Part shown: piece after piece, positions 1-10,598 of the stretch
Layout of the letters: every line of letters starts with the position of its first letter
How positions within the stretch are numbered: position 1 is the stretch's first letter
Source of the DNA: Pilaira anomala
Taxonomy: Eukaryota > Mucoromycota > Mucoromycetes > Mucorales > Mucoraceae
DNA: 64,000 bases
NCBI GenBank assembly: GCA_025716855.1
Contig: JAIXMQ010000026.1
Span: 124,001-188,000, forward strand
Direction of reading: 5' to 3'
The notes under the pieces: model-generated
Databases searched by the model: none
What the model was told of the DNA's origin: nothing
The model's input: the letters and a program-made list of their open reading frames with translations, nothing else
Program-made: the position numbers and the translations under genes

Positions 1-224
1 AGAATAAAAGTAACATAATTATAAATTTTAATAATCATTGCGAAAAAGCACAGCTTCTATTAGGACATGTATATTTTTTATATATAAGATGATAAATCTA
101 AATGCATAGAAATCGTAGTTTTTAAATTCTACATCTTTGGAATATAACATTGTCTAACAAAATATGTCTGTATCCTGATTTGGTTTTTTTCCTGTTTTTG
201 GACCTAAAAATTGAGATTTCGGTC

Positions 225-1000
225 CAAATTTCTTTCTTTTTCAAATTAAAGTCTTTTATTTTACCTATTCTATTATACAATATAATATACAATCGACGCA
301 GAATTTGAAGGCGCATCTTTCTATTGATTTAGAATTATTATTTTTTATGTAGAAAATATACTTGCCCTAACAAAAACTGTATATCGTTTTTTTATAATAC
401 CTATTAATATTTGTTACTAGTTTACTCTGATTTTTACATCATTGAAAAGAGCGTCAAATTCTACATGTATTGGTAAAAATCTAAGCTTTAAAACCTTTTT
501 AATGTAAAGATGTATGGATATTTCTGAATCTTGAAAAAATCCATAGGGGGGGACTGGCTTATTTTTGCCTAAAAATACACTTTTTCCTCCTTTTCCGATG
601 ATTTGATTGGCTCGAAAATCTTTTCGCTACAGCAAAAAAAATCATGTCTACAATACCTCGTTTTTCTTTATCAAAAAGACTAATTAAGGCCAGTAAACAC
701 AGGTAGTGTAGCGTAGGGCTTTACTGTCGTAATAGAATGGTAGTATCAAAAGGTCTCTTCCTTTAAAAAATTTTTTTCACCATAAATTAAAAGTAAAAGA
801 GGCAGATTTAACTATATCAAGAATTATATTACTTTGGCAAATATTGACCACCAAAAGTTTTAATGCAATTGTATAGTTAGTTAAACTGATATGGCTGCTT
901 TATTTTTGCTTAAGCAAAATGGCATGTCCTCAAGGATAAAGAAAATTAACAATTATAGCAATGTACATACATAACTAGTGAATGATATTGAAAGATTTAT
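225..1000. repeat. Composite dispersed repeat, copy 1 (R+S modules)
   Basis: Non-coding AT-rich stretch. Positions 225-610 (module R) resemble 39925-40325 and 53640-53960. Positions 640-1000 (module S) resemble 52430-52790 in inverted orientation and, in part, 54000-54110, 38630-38770 and 23125-23260. Module R holds the motif CCCTAACAAAAACTG followed by TA near 371-387, which is also the end of the foldback at 39.6-40.1 kb. R and S lie side by side here and at 53.6-54.1 kb, so they move or duplicate as one unit. The remainder of 1-1426 shows no gene. Confidence 0.6.
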
Positions 1001-1426
1001 ATGTATAATATGTATAATAACTATGTATATATATTCCAAATAAACTCGAGAAACACTCTGAAATAAAATGGGAAAATGTGGTTCATTGTACACTTTTATT
1101 AGGAATTAATGGTAACTAACTATATTGGAGGAAAATTCCGTTCAAAGACAAAAAACAAATGATTTATGTGATTACATATACAGAATAAAAATACAGAATA
1201 AAAAAATGAAAACTAGTAGCAAAAATAGTTTGAATAAAAGAACCAACTTGCGTTTAATTGAAAATACAAGAAAAGAAAAAGGGTGATATTAATACACAAA
1301 GGAGTAAAGGATTAGATTAAATATAAGAAATCAAAAGTAAACTCGCCCAAGCATTAAAATAAAACGCGTATATTTGTTTATTTGATATATTTATATTTTT
1401 ACAGATTTTTTTTCTATGTATATAAT

Positions 1427-2368
1427 TTACAAAGTCTTGACTTTACCACGGAATTCATCAAGTGACTTGTACCCTTTAGCAACCATAATATCAGTTAATT
1501 CCTTATTGATACGAGCAAAGACACCAGGACCTTCTTCCTTTAAGGTAGTACCAATTTGAACAGCACTGGCACCAGCCAAGACATGAAGGAAGACTTCTTT
1601 ACCAGATGTGACACCACCAACACCAATCACTTGCTTGTTAGGCAAACGACGGTAGAAGGCATTTACATTAGCCAAAGCAGTATTTAAAACCATCAAACCA
1701 CCTAATCCACCAAATCCATCCTTGGGTTTAATCAAAGCAGTCTCAGTCTCAAAGTCAATTGCTAATCCATTACCGACTGAGTTAATACAAGTGACATAAG
1801 CCAAATTATCAAATTTATTAAAGATGGCAGCAGCAGCATCAAAATGTGCGATATCGAAATAAGGAGGTAACTTGACACCAAAAGGTTTCTTGATCAATGG
1901 TGCTAATACATTCAATGCATTCTCCATTGCTTCCATATCGTAACCTAATTGAGGCTTACCAGGTACATTGGGACAAGAAAAATTGACTTCTAAAACACAA
2001 GGTAAATCTGCTGCTACAAATGCTTCACACATCTTGACATTATCTGCTAAAGATAATCCAGAAAGTGAAATAAATAATGGTTTCTTGCTAGAATAATCGT
2101 ACTTTTTAGCAAAGTTCAAATAATATTCATAACCTTCGTTAGGAAGACCCATGGAGTTGATGGATCCAATACCTGAAGGTAAAGGTAAATAACGGGGAGA
2201 TGGATTGCCTTCACGATATTCATAAGTAGCTGACTTGGTAATCAAAGATCCGGATTCACTCTCAATCATAAGCTGCAAGTCTTCTTCAGTTTGACAGCAA
2301 ACACCAGAAGCATTGAAGAGAAGGTTAGGAAGATGAAGGCCTGCAACTTGTGTAGAAAGGTCAACCAT
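1427..2368 (-). CDS. URA1: Dihydroorotate dehydrogenase, class IA (fumarate type)
   Basis: 313 aa in one uninterrupted exon, matching the usual length of class IA enzymes (about 311-314 aa). It oxidises dihydroorotate to orotate in pyrimidine synthesis. Class IA enzymes are cytosolic, FMN-dependent and use fumarate as acceptor. Seen: the substrate-binding motif NSMGLPN (71-77), the loop VNFSCPNVPGKPQ with the expected catalytic Cys at 132, and the C-terminal FMN phosphate segment GVGGVTSG...GASAVQIGT. There is no N-terminal mitochondrial or membrane segment as found in class II enzymes. The start is the first Met and the N-terminus aligns with the family. It is the only clearly intronless conserved gene here, while its neighbours have 2 to 11 exons. 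Most fungi use the mitochondrial class II enzyme. Yeast URA1 is generally regarded as bacterial in origin, so transfer is a fair question. Confidence 0.93.
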   Translation of the reverse strand: MVDLSTQVAGLHLPNLLFNASGVCCQTEEDLQLMIESESGSLITKSATYEYREGNPSPRYLPLPSGIGSINSMGLPNEGYEYYLNFAKKYDYSSKKPLFISLSGLSLADNVKMCEAFVAADLPCVLEVNFSCPNVPGKPQLGYDMEAMENALNVLAPLIKKPFGVKLPPYFDIAHFDAAAAIFNKFDNLAYVTCINSVGNGLAIDFETETALIKPKDGFGGLGGLMVLNTALANVNAFYRRLPNKQVIGVGGVTSGKEVFLHVLAGASAVQIGTTLKEEGPGVFARINKELTDIMVAKGYKSLDEFRGKVKTL

Positions 2369-2712
2369 TTTTGTTTTATTTTATATAGGTAACTAAATTG
2401 AAAAACAAAAAAAGAAAAAGATCAAAACGTACTAAAGAAAAAAAGTGCTTTAAATAGATTATTTAAGATCTTGGAAAAAAAGCGATGTGACTCTTTGACA
2501 GACTTTTTTAAACGGAACTTGAAAAAAAAACTTTATTTTCATTTAAAAAGAGCAAGTACATAGCTGTCAACATGCAATAACTAATAGAACTCGCTCTCTC
2601 ATTAACACTAACGCAAAAAAACTGAAATTATTTAAAAGTATATAAAACAATAAAAGAAACCAAGCGATTACAATTTTTTGTTTTAAAACTTCTTGTCTTC
2701 TCTCTTTTTGTC

Positions 2713-2850
2713 GTTTTAAAAATAATCATTTATTTATATATTAGAATAATGCGCTTTTATAACATTTAATAATCTGGTGATTTGAGAGGTTACAGAAACC
2801 ATAGAGGTCGCTGATGAGCACATCATTGTAGGCATCAGCAATTCTACCTG
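2713..2850 (-). mobile_element. 3' end fragment of a Tc1/mariner-like transposon
   Basis: The minus strand encodes the last ~35 residues of a transposase (…SDLYGFCNLSNHQIIKCYKSALF, stop at 2741). These match the C-terminus of the better copy at 5.4-6.45 kb (…SELYGFCNHSKYRIIKCYKSALS). The similarity runs on past the stop codon into AT-rich DNA (2713-2740) that matches 6421-6450. Upstream residues are unrelated, so only the element's 3' end is left. It lies 345 bp upstream of the URA1 start. Confidence 0.6.
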
Positions 2851-3368
2851 AATTTATATACGGTGCTCTCAGGTATCTCCATGTGCCTAAAGAATTTCGC
2901 TCCTCATCCACTTTCTTCTCTATCCTCAGTACGGTCCACTCGCAATTGTGGACCCTATATTGGCAACATGGGAACAATAACCCAAACGTTGTCTCGCCCA
3001 ATGTACTCTATCAAACTGTAGTTCGCATTATTTATCAGTTTAATCTCCACCCTCAACATTTGACCAATTTTCCAACAATGCTGAATAACTGAATTTGATC
3101 AGATACACGCAAGCACAGCTGATCAAAGGATAAACAAAAGACGATAAAACAGAATAAAAACTAATTAATACAAAACTAAAAAAAAATGAAACTGAACATA
3201 TACGAAATTACCCTAGCTCTTATCAGTCACATCAGTAATTTTTTTTTTATCAAGTCATTTCACGGAATGAAGTTGTTCAGTAACATATTTGATTTATTTA
3301 TATGTTATTTATCAATATTTACTTATTTGTTTATTTTTCAGTCAAAATAATAACTGAACGCCACCACC

Positions 3369-3773
3369 CTCTTTATTGTAGGCGAGGATCGGCCCGCTGG
3401 CGATGCCAGTAATATTGGGGGTAAGCAAATGTTTATTTGAAACCACACTCACTCTAATGTTGAGCAAACTAATGCCAGAGGAGTGTCAAAAGCCTTTTTA
3501 CGTGCACCAATCACAGGGTGGACTAATCCAGCCAAACTTATCAATTCAATTCAAGCCGATGATGTTTCTCACACGGAAGCTGCTCAGGCCCTATCTCACA
3601 TACGATCAAACTTAAAAAATATTGGAAAATCGAAAAACGTACCAGACCAATTGTCAAGATTTACTAATAATTGTTATAATACTCCCTCAAACCAAAGTTC
3701 TCTGAGGACTTCGTTAAACTATATATGTATAATTTTTTCCCTTGTTTGTCTTTACTTATTGAGCATTCTCTAA
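3369..3773 (+). pseudogene. Possible VHS-domain (Lsb5-like) gene fragment
   Basis: After an acceptor-like TTTATTGTAG (to about 3380), a short exon ends at a GTAAGC donor near 3420. An open frame resumes near 3481 (GVSKAFLRAPITGW…). The segment NPAKLINSIQADDVSHTEAA resembles the start of VHS/Lsb5-type domains (…KLI..I..DDVS.TEAA.AI), after which a conserved helical repeat is expected. Here the frame loses similarity and stops at 3771. No convincing start codon or 3' part is present. I read it as a truncated or decayed gene. The VHS assignment is from memory of the family and is tentative. Confidence 0.3.
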
Positions 3774-4186
3774 GCAAACATAGTCGCATCATCTACTATA
3801 AAATCTCTCTCTAAACATGGGTTGTACCTATATATATATATATATTTGGATTTCTTATAGTGAATGTATTAAATCGTATTCTATGTTCTGTATTAAAACT
3901 AACATAGCATGTGTAACTGGCGAGATAATATTTACAGCACTCTTTGCAGTAGGAAAAAGTGTATACCTACTTATTAAGCTTTGACATATCAGTAGCATTC
4001 AACCAATCAAACCTTAATTTGAGACATTGCATTTGAAAAAAAAACGGACTTTATAATACAACACGGGCTTTTTTTTTGCAAATACAAATGTGTTCATGTA
4101 GAAAAATATAAAATATTACATAAATACTACGTTTCTCTCTTTTCACTTCTCTATTGTTTCTCCTTTCTTTCTTTTTTTCTTCAAAC

Positions 4187-5295
4187 ATGGCCATAGGCGC
4201 TTATTACGGTACATTCAACGCGTTTCGATTAATTACAGATATATTCTTTCGAGAAATTTGAGTCAGGTAAAAAAAAAAAAAGCTTTATTGTTATATCTGT
4301 GGGAGCTGTATCTCAATTCGTTCCATAATAGTGGCGAAAACAATGTGCCAAAAGAAGCCCCGTGTATATTTATTGTAGCTCCTCATGCCAACCAATAAGT
4401 GTATATTGACATACGAGAGAGAAAAAATGTCTAAAATAAAGCGACTTTATTAGGTTTGTCGATCCTGGTATGGTAGCCATTTCATCGCCCCGTCGCTTCG
4501 CGCCTCTCATGGCCCAAAACTCATTCAAAATGAACATCATTGGCCCCACTGCACGCGCGGTCAAGGCCATTCCCGTGATCCGACCACAAGATCTGGCCAC
4601 AAAGGGGGACGGCACCCTCTTCTATAAAAAGGATGACAACCTACTCAATCTCCATGGTACATATACCCATTTCATGCAACAGGTCGGTCCCCGTTACTTA
4701 ATCGTATTATCAAAAACCATCAAAGTCGAGGTGATGGAGGTTGTATCTGATACCCAACTCAAACTCAAAACACAACTCAACGAGGAGGCCATCCAGCATC
4801 TACTTCATGAAGATGATACAAAATATAAGGTGATACCTCATGTGGATCAGAGTTTCTCTATGAAAAGGCGCATGAGCGCCTTGATCAGGGTGAATGTATA
4901 TTATGATATTTCTGGAAGGAGACGGTCACGATAGAACAGAAATGTTACCATTGAAAGGTATTATTATTAAATGTGTGTATGCATACGTGTAAAACTCTAA
5001 ACTTTATATTTTGATAAGCTGGTTTTGCTATTATGGCTTTAGTGGCATGGTAGAAAACGAAAACTTGGATGTAAAGATTGTCCCCGTGGGATTAAACTAT
5101 TTCCATCCACATCGTCTTAGATCACACGCCGTGGTCTCCTACGGAACGCCCATTTCGGTGCCCAGGGAAATGGTGAAAAGCTGCAAGGCGAAACGTGAGG
5201 CGATTTCGAAGTTGTTAGATGAGGGATATAATGGATTGAAGAGTGTTACGGTTAATCCGCCCAAATATGATACAATGCTGGTAAATACTAATATA
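4187..5295 (+). pseudogene. Decayed glycerol-3-phosphate/DHAP acyltransferase (Sct1/Gpt2-like)
   Basis: Pieces of a membrane acyltransferase of the first step of glycerolipid synthesis appear in order in shifting frames. MAIGAYYGTFNAF…DIFFREI (from 4187) is cut by TGA at 4259. APHANQ, the N-terminal part of the acyltransferase motif I, is followed by a stop near 4396. RPQDLATKGDGTLFYKK (4575-4630) sits in a 154-codon frame. FLEGDGHDRTEMLPLK (motif III, FPEG.SHDRTE type) lies in another frame near 4905-4955, with a probable intron (GTATTATT..AAG, about 4956-5018). VKIVPVGLNYFHPHRLRS then YGTPISVP runs from 5060 to 5280. At least three frame changes and two stops make it non-functional. The C-terminal half is missing. 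A transposase relic starts just downstream. Confidence 0.8.
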
Positions 5296-5399
5296 AATAT
5301 CACAAGCTCAATTATTTTTGTCTTTCGATACTGTCCTTTTTCTTTTAAATTGATTTTTGTTATTTTTTTTCTTGCTGAAAACAATCTCGAACGATGAGC

Positions 5400-6450
5400 A
5401 CATTTTTTTTATGAAGATGGACAAGACAACATTTATAATGAACAAGGAGAAAATGTCTACAATCCGATGGAGGATGTCCTAACGCAAGTTGATAATCTAA
5501 ATGTAGTTCTTGAAACAATCACTATCCAGAAAACCTACTTGAGAGTTAAACGCCCTGAGAAAACTGCAGGGAGCTTTCTTCCGAGAAACAACCGAAGCTT
5601 AAAGGTCCTGGTTCAGATAAAACATTTAATCACTATAGTGACTTTACCAGGGAATCACTTACAGATCATATGCTCGAAAAATCTGAAGAAGGTGGATTGG
5701 TTGCCAAGATTGCAAGAGATCTAAACATCAACTATCGCACCGTATTAAGATGGTGGAATCAGTGTAAAGAAACGGAGGATATTCCATACAAAAAATCCGA
5801 AGAAATAGTGGTCCTAAGAGCTCGTTTACGACTAAACACAACGAGTATATACAGGTTCTATTGGATAATAATCCTAAGTTATTTTCGGATGATATTATGA
5901 AAAGCTTAGCCGAACAATTTGAAGGTTTCACCATCTGCAAGTTTCAGCTAAATAATCATTTACGAAATACAATGCTCATCATTATCAAGAAACGATTATT
6001 TGAACATGAAATAAGAAACTCACCGGAAAACATGCAGACCGGGTTTGAGTTTATGAAGTGGAAAGACTCTGATCTTGATTTTACAAAGAATTGTGTTTTT
6101 ATCGATGAGGCTGGATCTTGATGACAATTTAAGGGAAATTATATTGTAATGGACAACGCCTCGATTCATAAATCTCAGCCAATGATACGAAGAGGTTATA
6201 AGTTGATGAATCTTCCTCCATACTCACCAGAATTAAATCCAATCGAGCAGTTTTGGAGAGTAGTCAAAGGCAAAACGAAGCACGATCGATTATTGGCGGA
6301 AGAAAATCTATCTGGTAGAATTGCTTATGTCTGCAATGGTGTGCTCACCAGCGAACTCTATGGTTTCTGTAACCACTCAAAGTACCGAATTATTAAATGT
6401 TATAAAAGCGCATTATCCTAATAAATAAATAAATGATTATTTTTAAAACG
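5400..6450 (+). mobile_element. Degenerate Tc1/mariner (IS630-type DDE) transposon
   Basis: Transposase pieces in three frames. N-terminal segment YEDGQDNIYNEQGENVYN… at 5413-5590. Helix-turn-helix AKIARDLNINYRTVLRWWNQ at 5704-5763. First catalytic Asp in CVFIDEAGS (about 6091-6118). Second in VMDNASIH (about 6149). DDE glutamate in PPYSPELNPIEQFW (about 6212-6253). The C-terminus ends at 6421. The DDE order is diagnostic of the IS630/Tc1/mariner superfamily. Only about 10 codons separate the first and second Asp motifs, where roughly 90-100 are usual, so an internal deletion has removed the core. Frameshifts lie near 5600 and 5850. The 3' end is shared with 2713-2850. It occupies the place where the 3' half of the acyltransferase gene would lie. 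Confidence 0.8.
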
Positions 6451-7082
6451 ATAGATATGTATCTATGATCAACTTAAGCGCCAAATTTAATTAGCTGGCA
6501 CGGACAAAAAATACTCTTGAGCTTGTGACATTTATTTTTGCAATTGCCGACAATTATTTTTGTCTTTGGACCAATCATTTTTATATAAGTGACAATTATT
6601 TCTGTGAAAACGCCAATTTCGATAGGTTTGACTGTAATAGACTCTAAAAAAACTAATTGCCTGTCATTACACAAGAGACTGTAGCACTTATCACACATAA
6701 AGCAAGTCTTCTTTCACTCAAACTCTATTTACAATCAAATAAACCAATGACTTGGCTGGTCCCAGAAATTATTGCCCAAAGCGTGGACTTGAAATTTAAA
6801 AAAAAGGAAAGGCCGCACAGATGTATAACTATATTACTTTTTTTCTTTTTATTTGAAACAAAAAAAAAAGAATCACTTTTAATGATAAAAAGGGGTTGAC
6901 TAAGAGGGGGACAGGTTAATTTTATAAGCGTTTCATCATAATTACAAATGATTTTTACTGGTTTTTTTGCTATTATTTACAAAACAAATCTTTGCCCATA
7001 AAATCTTAATCCCCTTTTTTCTTTTCCAATAACTTTTCTTCTTTTTTACCTTTTCTTTTTCTCTTCCTTCTCTAGTTACATT

Positions 7083-7971
7083 ATGGATATCGCCGAATTA
7101 ATTCATATGGACCAAATGGATAAGACATTGAAACGACATGCTTGTAAATGGCCCGAATGTCATAAATCGTTTAGTATGTGTAGCAAATATACATTTTATC
7201 AATTCAATAGATTAAAAAAGCATTATACCAACATTATCTTAAAAACTAGGTAGACCATCCGATGCATCAAGACATTATAGGATACATACAAATGATAGGT
7301 ACCCTTTTTCAATAGAATTAAAAAGAGATATAATCTTCTAATTCATTCCATGTAGACCTTTTCAATGCACAGAACCTTATTGTGGCAAACGCTTTATACA
7401 GGTATTGTACCACCTTACTTTAATTTTTTTTTTTATGTGTATATATTTATCAGTTATTTTAAAGAGATCCGCTCTAACAGTACATTTACGTACACACTCG
7501 GGTGAGCGACCTCATATCTGTGAAGTAAATACATGTAAAAAGAGTTTTAGCGATAGCAGCTCATTAGCAAGACATCGGTACATATATAGCGGACATAACA
7601 ATAATCTTTTATTTTTGTCTCAAGTATTTAATATATCATGTATTTAAATGTAGGCGTATACATACAGGCAATCGTCCCTATAAATGTTATGAGTGCAACA
7701 AAAGGTAATCTATATTATACAAGCTCAATAATAGCTATAAATACATATCTTTAACATTTGTTCAAATAAATCTATTAGTTATACGAAAAAGACGATTTTA
7801 GTTCGACATGCCCGTATGTGTCACGATACTAATTCTCTGCAATTACAACATGACTATTATGATAATTTACCATCCCCTCCTGCAAGTCAATATGGAGATA
7901 ATAGTCAAAAATTGTTACCAACTCAACATTATGAAGACCCGTCTTCCCCTACTTCGATTACTTCTAGTTAA
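7083..7971 (+). CDS. C2H2 zinc-finger protein with four fingers
   Basis: Six exons joined by hand: 7083-7173, 7250-7298, 7356-7401, 7465-7577, 7654-7704, 7779-7971, giving about 180 aa in frame to TAA. Four consecutive C2H2 fingers are joined by linkers of the TGERP type: [45 protein letters not shown] and CYECNKSY..HARMCH. The spacing C-x4-C in the first three fingers recalls GLI/ZIC and fungal regulators. The tail after the fingers is short and polar (Ser/Pro/Gln). It is likely a nuclear sequence-specific DNA-binding protein; the target is unknown. 6451-7082 upstream holds only AT-rich sequence. Confidence 0.85.
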
Positions 7972-8046
7972 AAAGTCTACATTACTTTTTTATTTTATTG
8001 TTTTTTTTTTTTTTTTTTTTTTGCTATTTCATATAAAAATCATTGT

Positions 8047-8980
8047 CTATTTCTTCTCTTTGAAATAGGCCTTTAATGCATCTAATGCCTTTCCACGGTG
8101 AGAGATTGAGTTTTTGGTGACCTTGTCTAATTCAGCAAATCTATAAAATGAAAATAGTTTAATATTCTATATATGTTTAAATTGAGTTTCATTACGTTTT
8201 ATCAAATCCGTCAGGAAGGAAAATAGCATCCCAACCGAATACACCAGGTCCACGTGCAGGTACAATTTTACCCTAAATTTCAAATTTCTTTAGAATTATA
8301 CAGATTATGATTTATCTAAAAAAAAATACTTACATGTGTCTTTCCTTCAAAAATAATGGGTTCATGTCCTGGACCTTCACAATAACCAAATGTACAAAGA
8401 GCATAAGCTGATCTATCGTCAAAACCATCCAGCATCTTGTTAATGCCTGCATGGCCAATAGAATCTTGGAACCATTTACTATATTAAAAAGATTTGAAGT
8501 TTAGCGTTTTTAATTTCGATTTTTTGATGTAGGATAATCTTTACATGTATGGTCCAGGAAGCCCATTCATTGCATTAAAGCATAAAGCGGTATCTTCAGT
8601 GATACAAGGACCATTAAGCTAACAAAAAAAATATTTAGGATATACACATTTTAACTCCCCCAACACGCAAGTTCTATTTACAATTTCCGAGGCAAGTTTA
8701 CATTTTTGCTTTGCAATTTCTTGAGTTTCACCCTGAAGTTCGGGTACTACATAAAAAGCTTAATTTCTCTTTTTTTTTCTTTCTTTTTGTTTTGGCTTTG
8801 AATCTACTTACAATCTACTTTATGTGATTCGACGTCGATGACACCTTCTAAAATAGCTTGAACTTCTGAGAGCTTGTTCTTGTTACCAGTAACAAAGACT
8901 GCAAAGTTATTTTTAGTTTTAGCTGTATTAGTTTATTTGACGTTTAACTTACTAAGTTTGGGTAAGGTAGTGGTGCTCAT
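8047..8980 (-). CDS. HAM1: Inosine triphosphate pyrophosphatase (Ham1/ITPase)
   Basis: Seven exons: 8953-8980, 8812-8922, 8682-8746, 8545-8618, 8334-8478, 8196-8272, 8047-8140. They give 197 aa, the normal length for the family. The enzyme hydrolyses ITP, dITP and XTP to the monophosphate plus pyrophosphate, keeping deaminated purines out of nucleic acids. Seen: the N-terminal nucleotide loop VTGNKNK (20-26), ITEDT with the metal-binding acidic residues, FNAMNGLPGPYIKWF, LDGFDDRSAYALC, ARGPG.FGWDAIF, and NSISHRGKAL near the C-terminus (SHR at 180-182). All key motifs are present. It is divergent from the Sds3-like gene, with 325 bp between the two starts. Confidence 0.95.
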
Positions 8981-9255
8981 ACTGACAGTAAAAATGAAAA
9001 AGAAAGGGAAAAGTGAAATAAATAAAAAAATAAAAAAAAAAAATGTGCCAGTGACTGCCAATATCCCAATTAGGTACAAGTTCTTAACATTTTGCTTTTC
9101 AACAACTAGTTTCCTTTTCTCTTTTTCTTTTTTAATATCACACTTTTTTCTTATAAAAAATAAGAGTACAAAAACACGCGTATACGCAGTTTCAGTAATA
9201 CTAACTAAAAGCCTGAAAAGAAAAGGAGATATATACCACTAGATACCACTCTCGC

Positions 9256-9265
9256 CTATATAAAC
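9256..9265 (+). promoter_or_regulatory. TATA-like box before the Sds3-like gene
   Basis: CTATATAAAC lies 40 bp before the ATG at 9306, in the 325-bp divergent spacer shared with the ITPase gene. The position fits a core promoter element. In AT-rich DNA this could be chance. Confidence 0.35.
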
Positions 9266-9305
9266 CCAGAAAAAGCACTTCGTCTGTTTTATTTTTATTT
9301 CAAGA

Positions 9306-9487
9306 ATGTCAATTTACAACCATGAGCAACAAGAAGAATCGCCATGGGCCATCCTCGATCCTTCTTTAAAGCAACATTCTTTTTCTATTGAGCCTTTAAC
9401 TTTTGGCCCTGCGTATATAGAGCATTATGTTCCTTTAACTCAACTGCATAGCATAGAAGGTAAACTTGAAATAAATATTAAAAAAAA

Positions 9488-9523
<36 letters not shown>

Positions 9524-10531
9524 ATAATTTGAAAATAACCCTTTTTTATTTTAAAAAATTTATCTCTAAAAAAAACAGAAGAACAAGAACAAGAACAAGA
9601 ACAAGAACAGGAAGAAGTGAAAGAAAAGAAACCAGAAACTGTAGAAGAATGGTTCTTACGGAATTGTACAAGAGAAACAAATGAAATAGAGTCAGAGTTA
9701 CTTCACCATCGTAATAGGTTTGTGATGAAACCGACGTCATTTGTTTATCTTGGCTAAACCAATTTTTTATTTATTTTTAGTATCTATTCCGAGAAACTTA
9801 ATGTGTTGCTAAGGGAACTAGATTCTATAGAAAAAGGTAAACACTATTTAAAAATATTAATTTTTTTTTGAAAAAAAATTTCGTTAAAAAAATATATAGA
9901 AACTCATAAAGAAATAATAAAAAGCGATAAAAAAGCTTCTCGGAAAAGAGATAAAGAACTAGCAACAATTGAAGCCATGTATAACTATCAATTACAAATG
10001 GTAGACAAGCAAGTGGAAGATGAAAAAGCAAAAATTCTAGAAGATATCAAGGTAATATTCATTATTTATTTTTGTTTATTAATTTTTCCTAAGAATTTTT
10101 TTAATAGCAAAAAACTGATTTCGCTCGAAGAGTGATAATCTCTGAGGGTAGCCTAAATAATGGTAGTACGTAGAATTTACTAGAAAATTTTTATATTGTC
10201 ACTAAAAATCTTTTTTTTTTCAAGTTGTAACAAAGAAACGAAAAGAAATATCCCCGTCATCTCATTCAGAAACGGAAGAAGTAGAACCTGAACTTCAGTC
10301 AAATTACTGTTTCAAAAAGATACACTTGAAAAAAAAGATTGGCAAGCTGCAGGCCATTTCTGATCGTCAAAGGGCTTCAAAAAAGTCCTTAGAAGACGCT
10401 TTGAATATTGTTGATCATGAAGAGCTAGATCTCGATATGGCCATGATGAAAAAGGTAATTTAGTTTTTTTTTTTTAAAAAAAAAACAAAAAAAAAACTAA
10501 GTTTTATTTATAGAGTATTTGTGGCGATTAA
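9306..10531 (+). CDS. Sds3/BRMS1-like coiled-coil protein (putative Sin3-HDAC subunit)
   Basis: Seven exons: 9306-9459, 9579-9717, 9781-9836, 9900-10051, 10108-10162, 10225-10454, 10514-10531. They give 267 aa in frame. The N-terminus is unstructured with a Glu-Gln dipeptide run starting at the second exon. The centre (about residues 98-185) is a long charged coiled coil: IYSEKLNVLLRELDSIEKE, then RKRDKELATIEAMYNYQLQM and a Glu/Lys helix. This order (a short helix KL..LL.EL..IE, then a long helix with E..Y.Y.L) resembles the Sds3-like family, which tethers histone deacetylase in the Sin3 complex. The C-terminus (KKSLEDALNIVDHEELDLDM) is acidic. Assignment is by pattern only. It converges on the next gene with 67 bp between stops. 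Confidence 0.55.
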
Positions 10532-10598
10532 TTATTTTTTTTTGTTTATTTATTTTTATTTGTAACTTTATTATCGCTTTTTAATGGCGTAAAATACA

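Noticed and set aside
6657..6899. Plus-strand ORF of 80 codons before the zinc-finger gene
   Set aside because: Ends in Phe/Lys low-complexity sequence and matches nothing; no link to the zinc-finger exons.
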